From Cephalopachus bancanus (lineage: Eukaryota; Chordata; Mammalia; Primates; Tarsiidae), in the NCBI GenBank assembly GCA_027257055.1, contig JAPVLO010000074.1, positions 3,549,001 through 3,613,000 on the forward strand: a stretch of DNA of 64,000 nucleotides. Direction: 5' to 3'. The position numbers and the translations under genes were made by a program. Position 1 is the stretch's first letter; every line of letters starts with the position of its first letter. Of this stretch, positions 11,781 through 23,287 are shown one piece after another. Under the pieces are notes generated by a model that saw only the letters and a list, made by a program, of their open reading frames with translations, was not told the DNA's origin and made no database searches.

Positions 11781-11910
11781 TTTTTTAATCGTAGAGATAA
11801 GGTCTTGCCAAGGTGCTTGGACTGGTCTCGAACCCACGGGCTCAGGTAATCCACTCCCCTCGGCCTCCCAAAGTGCTGGGATTACAGGCTAAGCCACCGA
11901 GTTCAGCCCC
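11781..11910 (-). mobile_element. Alu monomer (left-arm only, poly(A)-tailed)
   Basis: A 130-bp element with only the left Alu arm, directly followed (in its own sense) by its A-rich tail, seen here as the T run at 11,773-11,786. Duplications TCCAATTTTTT at 11,770-11,780 and 11,911-11,921 frame it exactly. The arm has the one-base A-box-region deletion of the local dimeric Alus (GGCTTAGCCTGTAATCCC) and the TTCGAGACC B-box word. Because tail and target duplication are both intact, this is a retroposed monomer, not a deletion product. Confidence 0.85.
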
Positions 11911-12432
11911 TCCAATTTTTTATATTCATTTTTATTCTGGTGGTATGAAAACTCTAAATCTTAGTGTTTGATACTCTCATATGTTTATTCTCTTTTTATT
12001 AATGGGAAGTATGTAGAAAAGTTGACAAGATCTTTGCAAGGATTTTTCTAACCAGACAACATTTTAAGTTAGATATTGCATCATTTTTACTGCGAAAAAC
12101 AACATATTTCATTTAAGAATTTGTGGATCATGGAATTTAACATACCATTATCATTTAATTCTTCAATCTGCTCTTCAAAGAAAATTTTTCTCTATTTGTT
12201 TAAAATGTGTCTGTATACTAATTTTGTCCATAGCCTCTCAACTCAAAATGATACAATAGTATCAGAAAAAATCTTCATATAGAAAATAATACCCATATGA
12301 GGTTCAATAATTATAATGATCCATTATGAAAAGTTCCATACGTTTGTGTTTCTTTTGCTAAGAATAGATGATCTTACATTTGCTAAACTTTTAAATATAT
12401 TATCTTAAAGAAATACCTTGTCTTGCAGTTTT

Positions 12433-12723
12433 TTGTTTTTGTTTTTCTTTGAGTTGGAGTCTCACTCTGTCGCCCAGACTGCAGTGCAGTGGCCGCTCCC
12501 CGTCACCGCAGCCTCGACCTGCTGGGCTCCGGCGATCCTTCCGCCTCAGCCTTCCGAGTAGACGGAACTACAGGCACGCGCTACCACGCCTGGCTGATTT
12601 TTTGATTTATTGTAGAGATGAGGTCTCGCTGTCCAGGCGGTTCTCGAACCCGTGGGCTCAGGCAATTCACTCACCTCAGCCTCCCAAAGGCGCAGGATTA
12701 CAGGCTGAGCCACCGAGCCCGGC
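12433..12723 (-). mobile_element. Dimeric Alu, tarsier-type subfamily
   Basis: Full reverse copy with perfect 14-bp duplications TGTCTTGCAGTTTT (12,419-12,432 and 12,724-12,737). Many CpG sites remain (for example CACCGAGCCCGGC, GAACCCGTGG), which suggests a fairly young insertion. The 96-codon open frame across it is not a gene. Confidence 0.96.
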
Positions 12724-12811
12724 TGTCTTGCAGTTTTGAGCCAAGTTTATATAAACATTTTCCTTAGGATGTATTTGCAAGATAATATACTTGGCATAGA
12801 GTTTTGGGTAG

Positions 12812-12887
12812 TGGGGCAACCTCTTTGGGTCCTCACCAACTGTGAGAGATTTTTCTGTCCTCTAAATAAATTGTTAAAAAAAAAAAA
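12812..12887 (+). mobile_element. LTR-derived poly(A) retroposon (TINE-like), copy 1
   Basis: About 60 bp resembling the R region of a gammaretrovirus-like LTR (GGGGCAACCTCTTTGGGTCC then 'TTTTTCTGTCCTCTAAATAAA') ends about 8 bp after an AATAAA signal in a pure A run (12,876-12,887). That is what a reverse-transcribed, polyadenylated LTR transcript looks like, not an LTR itself. A second copy at 62,868 starts at the same base. LTR-derived, LINE-1-mobilised elements have been reported from the tarsier genome (from memory). The target duplication is not clear. Confidence 0.6.
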
Positions 12888-13663
12888 TTAGATAGTGAAC
12901 TCTATTATAAATTAGCAAATAATCACTGTTGTGCAAAAACTTTGGTGATATTTAACACTACTATGTCCTGAAAAAAAATTAGCAGGAGTTTAGAATAGGT
13001 AGCTTTATCGGGTCTAGTTTGTACTGATTTTCTGCAGAAGGTTCATTATTGCATCATTGTTTGCTTTCCTTCCAATTGTTCTGGTGATTTCGCCTATATT
13101 TATCACAACAAAAGCAACTGTGTTGACACAAATAAATCATCTTGCATTTATACAAATCTTGTTTTTGGAAGGAAGTAAATGACAATAACACTGCTTACTT
13201 TACTGTATTTGTTTCATGAGACTGATTATGTTTTGTATTATTCCTAACCAAGATAAATTTTCTTCAAAATAGACAAAGTATCAATACTGTTGTCATGAAA
13301 CTTTCAGAATCGTGAACTTGAGATAAATGTCTATAAAACTGCAGTCTTTTAGTCCAACATAATTTTCCAAATTGAAAAGTCAGTTTTACAAGAAATCTCT
13401 CAGGTTCACAAGATGATTGAGAGCAATGAGAGAACAACTGCCCATGAGATTCACATCCATAAACTCCTTCTGAAAGAAGAGCCTTAGCTGAGATAGCTTC
13501 TTGCAAATCAGCTTTTGCCCTTTTAGAGAATAAGTAGTTTCATACAGGGACAATTTTATGTCTTTGATTTTCTTACAGGCTGGTTTGTGACTGCTGCTTT
13601 CCATTTTCAATGTGATCATTTAAAATTGTTTTAATTCGGAATACAATATAATACTTTACACTC
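12888..13663. other. No gene recognised
   Basis: AT-rich sequence. Two overlapping minus-strand frames of 77-80 codons near 13,264-13,619 have no domain or good context and I treat them as chance. Confidence 0.5.
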
Positions 13664-13665
13664 TA

Positions 13666-14520
13666 TGAGGGGGGACCCCCAAGAAACGAAATTTACTTAT
13701 AAAAAAATTGTAAGCTGGGCTTGGTGGTTCAGCCTGTAATCCTGCACTTTGAGAGGCTGAGGTGAGTGGATTGCCTGAGCCCGCGGGTTCGAGACCCACC
13801 TGGGCAACTTGGCGAGCCCTCATCTCTACAATAAATCAAAAATTAGCCAAGCGTGGTAGCACATGCCTGTAGTTCCAGCTCTGGAAGGATGGCCAGAGCC
13901 CAGCAGGTCGACGCTGCAGTGGCCGGGAGCGGCCACTGCACTCCAGTCTGGGCGACAGAGTGAGAATCCAACTTAAAAAAAAAAAAAAAATTGTGTATTT
14001 ACTCTTACATATTTAAACTTCGTTCACCTTCAAAGTACTCTCTGTTTGATGCAATACACCTATTGAGATGCTTTTTCCACTGCTCAGAACAGTTTCTTAT
14101 TTGGATGCCTTTTAGTGCATCTGCCAGCCGTTCTTTGTTTCACCTCTTCCACCTCAGCAAAATTTTTCTCTTTGAAGACTTTTTTTTTAACTGGGAAAAA
14201 CAAATAATCACTCAAGGAGAGATCTGATGAATAAGGAAAGTGGGGTATGAGAATCATGCCTTTTTGGTCAAAAACTGCTGAAAACTCAGCATGGCATGGG
14301 CAGGTGTGTTTGTAAATCACCCTTCAAGAAATGGGCAAACCGCGTTGAAAGAATCTACAAAAAAATGTTTACTGAAGCCAAACACAGCCCCTCACAACAC
14401 CACTAGCTGATACACTGATGCCAATGGGCTCATAGAACACTTGCCTAGCGAAAAAAGCCTGTACTACAAGGGGTCCATTCACCAAAACATAATTCTGGTT
14501 TTGTTTGGGGTTTACCCTCA
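13666..14520 (-). mobile_element. Mariner-family transposon with nested Alu (copy 2)
   Basis: Flanked by TA (13,664-13,665 and 14,521-14,522) with inverted ends: left TGAGGGGGGACCCCCAAGAA, right the complement of TGAGGGTAAACCCCAAACAA. Without the Alu at 13,712-13,983 it is about 570 bp, close to the other two copies. The minus strand keeps a 78-codon open frame (14,084-14,320) containing HFPYSSDLSLSDYLFF and a KEKNFAEVEEVKQ stretch. This is the conserved region around the last catalytic aspartate of mariner transposases, where the family has a PYSPDL-type motif. Only this C-terminal part survives. Confidence 0.93.
13712..13983 (+). mobile_element. Dimeric Alu nested in mariner copy 2
   Basis: Sense Alu with A-rich tail, framed by duplications AAAAAAATTGT (13,701-13,711 and 13,984-13,994), both inside the mariner. 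About 15-20 bp is missing from its right arm ('CCAGCTCTGGAAGGATGGCC'). The nesting dates this mariner copy as older than the Alu insertion. Confidence 0.93.
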
Positions 14521-14522
14521 TA

Positions 14523-16797
14523 ATGTAATAAATATATATCACCCTTAATAGATTGTATATCATCTTAATAATTCATTACATGTATTAATGATGCATTATA
14601 TATTATGTGTTATTTGCTATATATAGTATGTTATGTATTGGTGATATATGATGTACGAATTATACATACTTATGCATATTTAATCTGAACATAATTATAT
14701 TATATAAGACTACCTAATCAATTTATTTAGAAAGCAATTCTGATAACTTCCAGGTCTTATACATGCAGAGAAGACTGCAAATTACACTTCAGTTTACAAA
14801 CCTTTGGTCTTGTGTTTGAAGCTTCATTTATACCTCTGCCACTCTTCAGGATGGTACAGTTGCTTTGATCCAGGTCACTAACTATGGTGAAACTATGTAA
14901 AGCAGTGTATGTCCAGCTCATGCAAAAACTGCATATAAAACCCTTAGAAGCCATATAGCAGTAGCAACAGGACAATGTCAGGCTCTATTGCTATTAATTA
15001 TGTTTTTTCTTGTTTATTGTTTCATTTATTCAGCACAATTCATTCAGGACTCATCACTACTATCTGATAATTCTATTTTATATGACTAGATACTTTATAG
15101 ACATGTTATTCATAAATGTCTTAGTGTTCTTCAGTTAAAATTATCAGGTTAATAATTGCCCTTTTTAGTCTTTTCATTATAGCAAGAAGAGAGACATTGT
15201 TCACCCATCTGTCTCCAAAGATACATCTTAGTTCTCATGAGAAACTTGCACCTAAAATAGCTCTCCAAAATCTTGGATGAGATTGCATCATTTATACAAA
15301 CAGTTGTACTTGCTTTGCAATCTTCAGGTTCATATCTTCATAATGCTACCTTCTATTCATAACTCAAGACACTAATCAAAATTTTGCCACTTCCTAAAGC
15401 TATCTATCCTGAACTGTAAAAGTTATGACTGAAGCATAGTTTATTTTTAATTACTTTTTCTTATATTTTGGTCTGATCTTTAATCATCAGTTAGAGCAAT
15501 AGAATTTTCAATGCATATTTCAAAATCAAAGCATTTTAAAATGTCCACTTAATCAGAAAATTTCACTTATAAAAAGTTTGCAAAAGGTAAGGGAGTTAAA
15601 TGGGTTCAACTAATTTATCTTATGATATCATGGAAGGAAGTTACTATGTCCCTCACAAATTTGTAGACATTACGCAATTTGACCTAGCTCTACACCTTAT
15701 GCAAAACATATATATGTATATATGTATATATCTGTGTTCATTTAGAATTTAAAAATAATCACTTAGATGTCCAATTAAACACATTTTAATAATTAACGGC
15801 TAATATTAAATAATAGTTAAATTGCTACATTTAATTTAAAATATTACACTTGTAATTTTCACTTTTGTAACTTCTATTCATTATCAATGATTTATTGAAA
15901 AACATTTTTACCCTTTTTCTTAAAAATGTAAATAGTACTTATAATTAAGTAGCATATTAGAGAGAAAAATGCAAATAATTTCAAAGCACACAATTAAAGT
16001 CTGCAGCACTTTTAATTAAAATCTGTTTTTTTAGAAATTAGAAGAAATGGTAATATTCTTCTCATTAGCCTGATATTTCTGAGTCTATGAAAGTTTAAAA
16101 CACTTATATTTTAATGAAACATTTGTCTCCGAAAAAGCTTGTGTACCTTTATATATCCTGAATAAAGAATGATATGTGGAAATGCCAGTTAGATTTTTTT
16201 ACTGTAATTAGAATTAATTTTCAGCAACAAAACAGATTGTACACACACTAATGTAATTCTATATGGAGTTTAACTATTAGTCATGTTTCTTATCTAATCA
16301 TAATTAATTTAAGAATTTTGGTGAATATACCTATTACAGAGTTGATAGGGTCTCCCAAAATAAATATCAGCAGATAATAAGGCAAAGTAATCGCTTTAGG
16401 TTGAATTTATTTAATGGCATTTAATATTATCTTTACATTGTATTTTATCCATATGCATTAATTGAAAATTTCTACCATAAATCCTAAAATTAAAAATTGG
16501 TTTTAATATTAAAAGTCATAGATAAGGAATAACTTACCTAATACAAATTATGGACTAGGAATAAAGTATTCATACTTTTTTTTTTATACCTTAAATCAAT
16601 TTTTCAACTAGTGGTGTAAGAAAGAGTCCTAAAAGCAGTTTTCAGCTTTCATGATACATGTTACTATCTCTAGCTACTGGGTTAAAAATAATCTTACCTA
16701 GAATCTGAAATATTAATCAAAAGGTGATGGTAGGATTATTTTAGTACAATCATTATATTGACAAACTTAATTCTATTTTTAAATTGTTCCATTGATT
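14523..16797. other. No gene recognised; AT-rich
   Basis: Very AT-rich sequence with many TAATTA/ATTAAT words. A (TATATG)n-like stretch lies at 15,705-15,731. No repeat family, RNA gene or credible open frame seen. Confidence 0.5.
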
Positions 16798-16812
16798 GAC
16801 TCATCTATTTTT

Positions 16813-17098
16813 TTTTTTTTTTTTTTAGTTGGAGTCTCACTCTGTCGCCCAGACTGGAGTGCAGTGGCCGCTCCCGGCCACCGCAGCCTCGACCTGCTGG
16901 GCTCCGGTGATCCTTCTGCCTCAGCCTTCCAAGTAGCCGGAATAACAGGCATGAGCTACCAAGCCCAGCTGATTTTTTGATTTATCGTAGAGATGAGGTC
17001 TCGCTGCCCAGGCGAGTCTCGAACCCGCGGGCTCAGGCAATCCACTCACCTCAGCCTCCCAAAGGCGCGGGATTACAGGCTGAGCCACCGAGCCCGGC
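16813..17098 (-). mobile_element. Dimeric Alu, tarsier-type subfamily
   Basis: Full reverse copy with perfect 15-bp duplications GACTCATCTATTTTT (16,798-16,812 and 17,099-17,113). It keeps many CpGs ('GAACCCGCGGGCTC', 'AAAGGCGCGGGATTAC', 'CACCGAGCCCGGC'), so it is close to the consensus of its subfamily. Confidence 0.97.
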
Positions 17099-17113
17099 GA
17101 CTCATCTATTTTT

Positions 17114-18428
17114 ACTTTAATCTATTCTATGGGCTGATTCTAGGAGTCTGTGTTGTTTTCAGTAGATTTGTTAAACTTTTTCAATTTAAGTACTGCGTTC
17201 TACAACAAGAGGATGAATTTGTAAGTGCTAGTTTGTGGCTTAAGATAATTTTTTTCTTCAAAATGAACCTCAGTTTTGTATTGAGTCTATGCAACTGGCA
17301 ATTTGACATTAAGAAACAATTATTATTTCATTGTCTAATTCTGTCACCATCTCTCATTTTTCAAACTCTTAATTATATTGAATGACCTGTCACATACTCA
17401 TAAAGAATAAAATAACAATATAATAACTTGTAATGTAGTTTTATTTCAGAGTCAGCAGGATGCTAACCTAATAGACGGAACATCCAATTCTATAAACACA
17501 TGTTTATAGGCTGACTTAAGCCACCGATACATAAACTTGTGCTGTTAAGCACAAATAAATATTTAGACTATTTAAGTGTTTAGACTGGATGCAGTTAAAC
17601 GTGTCTGACTGAATATTCCCTTTTGCTCTTAATGCTAGACACCAGCAGCATATCTTTAGCTAATGCAATTAATTTCAACATATTCTAATGAGAAGTAAAA
17701 TTTCATATATTCTGTAGTTTTTGACAAATGTTAATTATATGAAGAAGTTCCAGATTAGTATGTCTCAGTTATTTTGGTGAGATCTTTAGTTGTGAGACTC
17801 TTGGTTTTCAAGGTGCCCACAGAGCTAGAGAAAAGGACAGAGAAGAAGACAAGTGAAAACACCACAAAGCTCACTTTTCATTAAGAAATTCAGCCATTTT
17901 TCTAGAATAAATATTCCTCATATTGTTAGTTCTCAAAGTTGTGAATATGTTGATTTTAGCAATCTTTTTTTTCAGATTATATGTTGTTTTTACAGGGAAA
18001 CATATTTTTTAAGGTTCTTATACCGTCATTCTTAAAGTGCTTCATATCTCCCAATAAATTTGAAAGATACAAAGTGACCCTGACATCAAAATGTTTCAGA
18101 ACAGAGATCATAGGTAAATGCAGAGAAGGCAAGTAAATTTTGCCCTGGAATATTCTTGAAAATATTAAAGATTTGGTAAAACGTGGTGGCAGCTGCTTTC
18201 TCTTCCCAGCAAACTCTTATGGTCTATTTAATAACCAATCTGCCCAACAATTCACTAATATTGCATGTTTGGTTGAAAATAATGCATTTATTAATTGATC
18301 AAAATTGTATTATTTTCATACAGTAACTTGAACATATTAATATGTTTGAATTCAAAAAGAATATCCTGGGCACATTTTTTATTATATAGATATTGAGGGG
18401 TATAGATATAAGATTGCAGCATTTTTTT
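17114..18428. other. Unassigned sequence, includes a candidate conserved noncoding block
   Basis: No repeats recognised. The 130-codon frame at 16,993-17,385 begins in the Alu and continues into AT-rich sequence, so it is not a gene. The part at 17,430-17,720 has higher sequence complexity and is discussed as a candidate conserved element. Confidence 0.4.
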
Positions 18429-18443
18429 CTACAGGATGTTTTT

Positions 18444-18720
18444 TTTTTGAGCTGGAGTCTCACTCTGTCGTCCAGACTGGAGTGCAGTGGCCGCTCCCGG
18501 CCACCGCAGCCTCGACCTGCTGGGCTCCGGTGATCCTTCCGCCTCAGCCTTCCAAGTAGCCGGAATTACAGGCATGAGCTACCAAGCCCAGCTGATTTTT
18601 TGATTTATTGTAGAGATGAGGTCTCGCTGCCCAGGCGGGTCTCGAACCCACGGGCTCAGGCAATCCACTCACCTCAGCCTCCCAAAGGCGCGGGATTACA
18701 AGCTGAGCCACCGAGCCCAG
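18444..18720 (-). mobile_element. Dimeric Alu, tarsier-type subfamily
   Basis: Full reverse copy with duplications CTACAGGATGTTTTT (18,429-18,443) and CTACAGGCTGTTTTT (18,721-18,735), one mismatch. Its sequence is nearly identical to the copy at 16,813, sharing the CTCCGGTGATCC and GAGCTACCAAGCCCAGC variants, so both probably came from the same or sibling source genes. Confidence 0.96.
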
Positions 18721-18735
18721 CTACAGGCTGTTTTT

Positions 18736-20720
18736 AATAAAATATACCAAAGATAGACAGTCCTCTTAAAGTTCTGAAATATATTGCATCACTTTCATAT
18801 GATGCCACCTACTCCCTTTGCCTTTGTTTTATTAAATAATACTAAATTAAGATGATACAGGTTCAATTTTTTAAAAATTATTAGGGGCAGCAGAACACAG
18901 ATTGTGGGATCGATTGAAAATACCTGATTCTTAATATTTCCAATAATTAATAAATGTACATTCTAAATATCATCTGTGTTAGTTGAATAAAGTTTTTTTA
19001 TTTATATATTTGTTTCTGGTTCACAAAGAAGCAATTTTAAACATTAAAAATATTAAAACGCTATTATTTCTTCAATTCTAGTAGAAATTTAGTATTTATA
19101 AAAGTGACAACTCAAAGATGAGTTCCTTGCAAATAGCTATACTTTTTTTTTCCTTGTGTCTGATTATATTGCTGAGCTGCAAAGTGTGCAAGGGTCACAT
19201 AGGACAATGAAAATAAGAATTCCACCTTTATTCTGCAAGCAAGAGACAAAAATAGGTGCCAACTCCTCAGTCATTTATTTTTCCCCATGAATGGAACATC
19301 TTGGAGAGGGTCAGGTGAAGTCCTGCAGATGAGAGGATTATGTCACTTCTTGAGGAAACCTGAACAAAAGGTTCCTGCCATTTTATGGACCCAGGGGACC
19401 ATGGAGAGAGTGAACCGGGAAGAAGTAGGAACAGAAAGGTATGGAGTCCCTGATGAAGAGGTCTCAAAGGAAGGGCTCAAAATGTGAATATGTGTGTAAA
19501 TGTGGCTGGCCTGAGAGTGCCTGAAACCTTGAGGTAACTCCTCCCAGAAACTGCAATGCACTGTCTATGCAGTTAGTCAGGCATGAAGAGGACGCCTTTT
19601 CTGAGGAGGTTTCCTAATGAAGCTTTGTAATTATCTGTGATCAAACCTGAAAAATCTTGCTAAGGGTATAGTCTAGAGTTGGATTCCTCATAGATAGCAG
19701 AGTATTCATACATGTGTGATTAACTGAATTGCCACAAGTCAAAATAGTAGTAACAGTTATCCTCTGGAGAGGTGCATTTGAATAGTGTAAGAGAACATGG
19801 CTATTCTTAAAAGCATTATGACTATGAAATGCTATAAATTAATAATATATTTATCAAAGAACGATTCCATTAGAAACAATGTTTTTACTTAAGTGGATAT
19901 AAAGAATGCATGACCTTTGAACAAAAGTGAATCAATAATAAAACTCATGAAATTAATAACATGGAAACATATCAAGTACTAGTCTCTCAAAATACAAAAA
20001 TAAAATGACCACTGTAAAGTTATCTATGTCTTTGGATGATTTTTAAAGAGTATAGCATATTGATTTTCATTCTGAATTTTATAGAACCTTCATAAATAGC
20101 AATATATAAATATCTAAAAATAGATTCTACTTCCAATCTTACTATAAGCTATCATTAAACAGGATTATTTTTAAAGACAGATTGATTTATTTACTTCAAA
20201 ATAGACTCAGGTGAAACACAGAGCTTGGCACAGATACCAATGTTAAATTTGTTTGAATCTTGTTTGTGCAATTATTTAGCTCAACCTCAGTAGATACTTT
20301 TGACAGCTGTTTGTTAGGTAATTTGAAATAACATTCTCTACTTTCTTTCAGATACATGAATATTGGTGTGTGAATTTTTAAGGAAAAGTGAAAATTAATT
20401 ATAAATCATGTCTAATATTCATTTAATTAAATCTCTTTAGGTAATATGTTACATTAATATGTTATACTAATATGCAATATCTTATCATCAAAAAATAAGT
20501 CTCTAAAATCAATTTGCTATTATTTTTATCTTTGCTCTAGCCTAAAACAGCATATGAATTTGCATCTCTTGTAAAATCTATTCAGACAATATTAAAACAA
20601 ATTATAAAAGTATGATAGAAAGTGTTATTAGAAGGGAGACAGATAGATCACTGATATAGATACCACCAAACTGCTAAACACTTATTTAAGGAAGGTAGCA
20701 GTCAGTTACAAGTTTCTAAT
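18736..20720. other. No gene recognised
   Basis: Unassigned sequence. The region 19,260-19,560 is more GC-rich, with overlapping frames of 66-72 codons on both strands, none with a domain or splice context. It may be an old repeat or a decayed retrocopy. Confidence 0.45.
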
Positions 20721-20733
20721 GAAAAGAAGGATT

Positions 20734-21063
20734 TGGCTGGGCTTGGTGGCTCAGCCTGTAATCCCAGTAATTTGGGAGACCAAGGGTTATGGATTGCCTG
20801 AACCTGAGGGATCGAGACCAGTCCGAACAGCTTGGCGAGACTTCATCTCTACAATAAATGTAAAAAAAAAAAAAAAAAACAACTAGCCAGGCGTGGTAGC
20901 ACGTGCCTGTAGTTATAGCTACTTGGAAGGTTGAGGCGTAAGGATTGCCAGAGTGCCGCGTGTCGACGCTGAGCGTGCCATGAGCATGCTGTGGGTGTGC
21001 CCCTGCCCTCCAGCCTGGACGACAGAGTGAGACTCCAACTCAAAAAAAAGAAAAGAAAAGAAA
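20734..21063 (+). mobile_element. Dimeric Alu, diverged
   Basis: Sense Alu with an enlarged central A run (20,861-20,879) and diverged right arm (GCGTGCCATGAGCATGCTGT replaces the usual sequence). Approximate duplications GAAAAGAAGGATT (20,721-20,733) and GAAAATGAGGATT (21,064-21,076). The A-box-region deletion is present. The right arm differs from its neighbours, which suggests an older or different subfamily. Confidence 0.9.
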
Positions 21064-21769
21064 GAAAATGAGGATTAAGACAGTATAATGACAACACAGT
21101 CCTTAGTGAGATGAATGCCTGACATTTAATAATCACACCTGTGTACTCTTCATGTTCTCTGAAATCATGAAGATTTTAGTCAAAATTTCCTCCAATTGAT
21201 AAATCCTGCTCAAATATACAGTATTTACACAGAATTTTATTATACCAAAAAAATTCTGGCAACCTAAATTTGTACGTCTTCTGTAAACTATTTCTTTGGA
21301 ATGATCTCCGGAAATCAGAAATACTATGGCTTACTATGGAGAATATCTGGTTTTCCCCAGTGGCCCTCCACTGTATTAGCTCAGAGTGTACAAAAGAGTT
21401 TCACAAACTACCTCCCGTTAGCTAAGATTTATGATAATGCACAGAATATAGGGAAAATATAACCAATTTTTAACATTAACGTATATAATTTTAAGTTTAT
21501 ATTATAGAACATATTAGATTTATAATGCATATGCCAGCAGTTTCAATTCAAAAGGGTGTGCAAGTGTATTAAGGTGATATCAAGACATAATAAATGATTT
21601 TATGATTCATATTAATGTAATTTCAAAATTATATCATCTATGTATCTATCATCTATCCATTAATCATCATTCATCAATCATTAATCAAAGTCCAACCTAA
21701 CCCTTTTGCAAAACTTACATCAATATATCTCGCTAAGGAACTTAAAATGAGTAAATAAAAAGATAAAAT

Positions 21770-22345
21770 ACTGAGTGATGTATCACAGAATTAAAGAACT
21801 GAGTATCACATGTTCTCACTCATAAGTGGACCTTGAACAATTATTGTAATACTATAAGAAAAGGATTGGCCGGGCGGCGGCTCAGCCTGTAATCCAGCAC
21901 TTTGGGAGGCTGAGGTGAGTGGATTGCCTGTGCCCGCAGTTTCGAGACCCGCCTGGGCAACTTGGCAAGCCCTCATCTCTACAATAAATCAAAAAATTAG
22001 CCAGGCGTGGTAGCGCATGCCTGTAGTTCCAGCTGCTTGGAAGACTGAGACAGAAGGATCGCCGGAGCCCAGTAGGTCGAGGCTGCGGTGGCCAGGACCG
22101 GCCACTGCACTGCGGTCTGGGTGACAGAGTGAGACTCCAACTCAAAAAAATAAATAAAATAAAAGGATTGGCAGTAGCAGGAAACTGTGAGGTGGGGGGG
22201 AAGAAACGGGATTAGTAGCAGTGGGAATCTTCCAGGGAGGGGTGACATACTTCATCAACAAGTGTACCTGCATAATGAACATCTGTATACCTAACCCTGA
22301 ACTGTACCCTACATCTTTAAATAAAAAAATTAAAAGAGAAAAAAA
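21770..22345 (+). mobile_element. LINE-1 3' end, lineage-specific 3'UTR, with nested Alu
   Basis: Starts at the very end of ORF2 ('ACTGAGTGATGTATCACAGA', 'CATGTTCTCACTCATAAGTG') and runs through a 3'UTR ending 'CCTAACCCTGAACTGTACCC' plus A-rich tail. The same 3'UTR occurs at 24,225, 34,500 and (reverse) 55,582, and differs from the anthropoid L1PA 3'UTR. It is split by the Alu at 21,870. Confidence 0.9.
21870..22160 (+). mobile_element. Dimeric Alu nested in LINE-1 3'UTR
   Basis: Sense Alu framed by perfect duplications AAAAGGATTGG (21,859-21,869 and 22,161-22,171), both part of the LINE-1 3'UTR. The tail is AAAAAAATAAATAAAAT-like. The Alu is younger than the LINE-1 copy it interrupts. Confidence 0.97.
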
Positions 22346-22829
22346 AGTCAAATAAAAAAAAAGACTAAAAAAGGACAAAGTATTTTAAGGCACAATTTCA
22401 TTTTAAAATTTCTATTTAAAGGACCAAGAAATTAATAAGCAAGTGAACAAATCACCAATGTCCTCATAGATAATAGTAACAACCATCAAAGTAAAAAATC
22501 ATAAGAAAATTACCAGGGAAAAATAATCTAAAGAAAAAAATTTTAACTTTTTTAAGAAAAAGGATGTCAATACAATAAAAATAGACTAAGCATATAATAA
22601 AAATATTTGTTAATGGAGAAGAATGGTTTATAAAAAATAAAGTTTTTGAATACCACTGGTATTCAAAAATGCAATGTAAAACCACAGTGACATTATATAA
22701 TGTATTTACATGATTTACAAAGATACCAATAATTAGTGCTGGTAATTGCTATCAAGAGACATTCTGTCATATTTTTTCTGGTGTAAACAGACATAATGTT
22801 TCATGAGAGAAATTTGACAATATCTATCA

Positions 22830-23240
22830 GAGATCTGAAAATATTGTAACAATTTCACCAAGAAGTTCTATTTTTAAAAAAGTTTCCAGTGAAATAATGA
22901 GAAAATTTGTGAAGATAAATACACTGTTAACAGTTTTGTTTAAAATTTAAAAATTAGAAAAATATCATCAGAAATATGGATAGACTAGATATTTTGATAT
23001 AATTCAGAGGATTTTAAGTAATTTTAAAAATAATGACATGTACATTTAACATGGAAATACCATATATAAAATAATAGTATAGATATATCATTTATTTTAA
23101 AAACAGATTATAATAAATATGAGTAGCATTCTTTTAATTTTACGAAGGTGTGTGTGTGCATATGTATGTGTGGTTCTCTGCAGAAAGGAATAGAAAATAA
23201 AGTTTTAGATAAAAAGACTTTCATTTAGTTTTTAAGATTA
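22830..23240 (+). mobile_element. Ancient LINE-1 (L1ME-like) ORF2-3'UTR remnant
   Basis: 'CCAAGAAGTTCTATTTTTAA', 'GTGAAATAATGAGAAAATTT', 'AAAAATTAGAAAAATATCAT' and 'GGATAGACTAGATATTTTGA' follow the order of the ORF2-end of old mammalian L1ME elements. The match is diverged and indel-rich. Confidence 0.45.
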
Positions 23241-23287
23241 AAAGTAACTATAAATGTTTTGTTTTATTTTTTAAAAGTGCCTGATTC

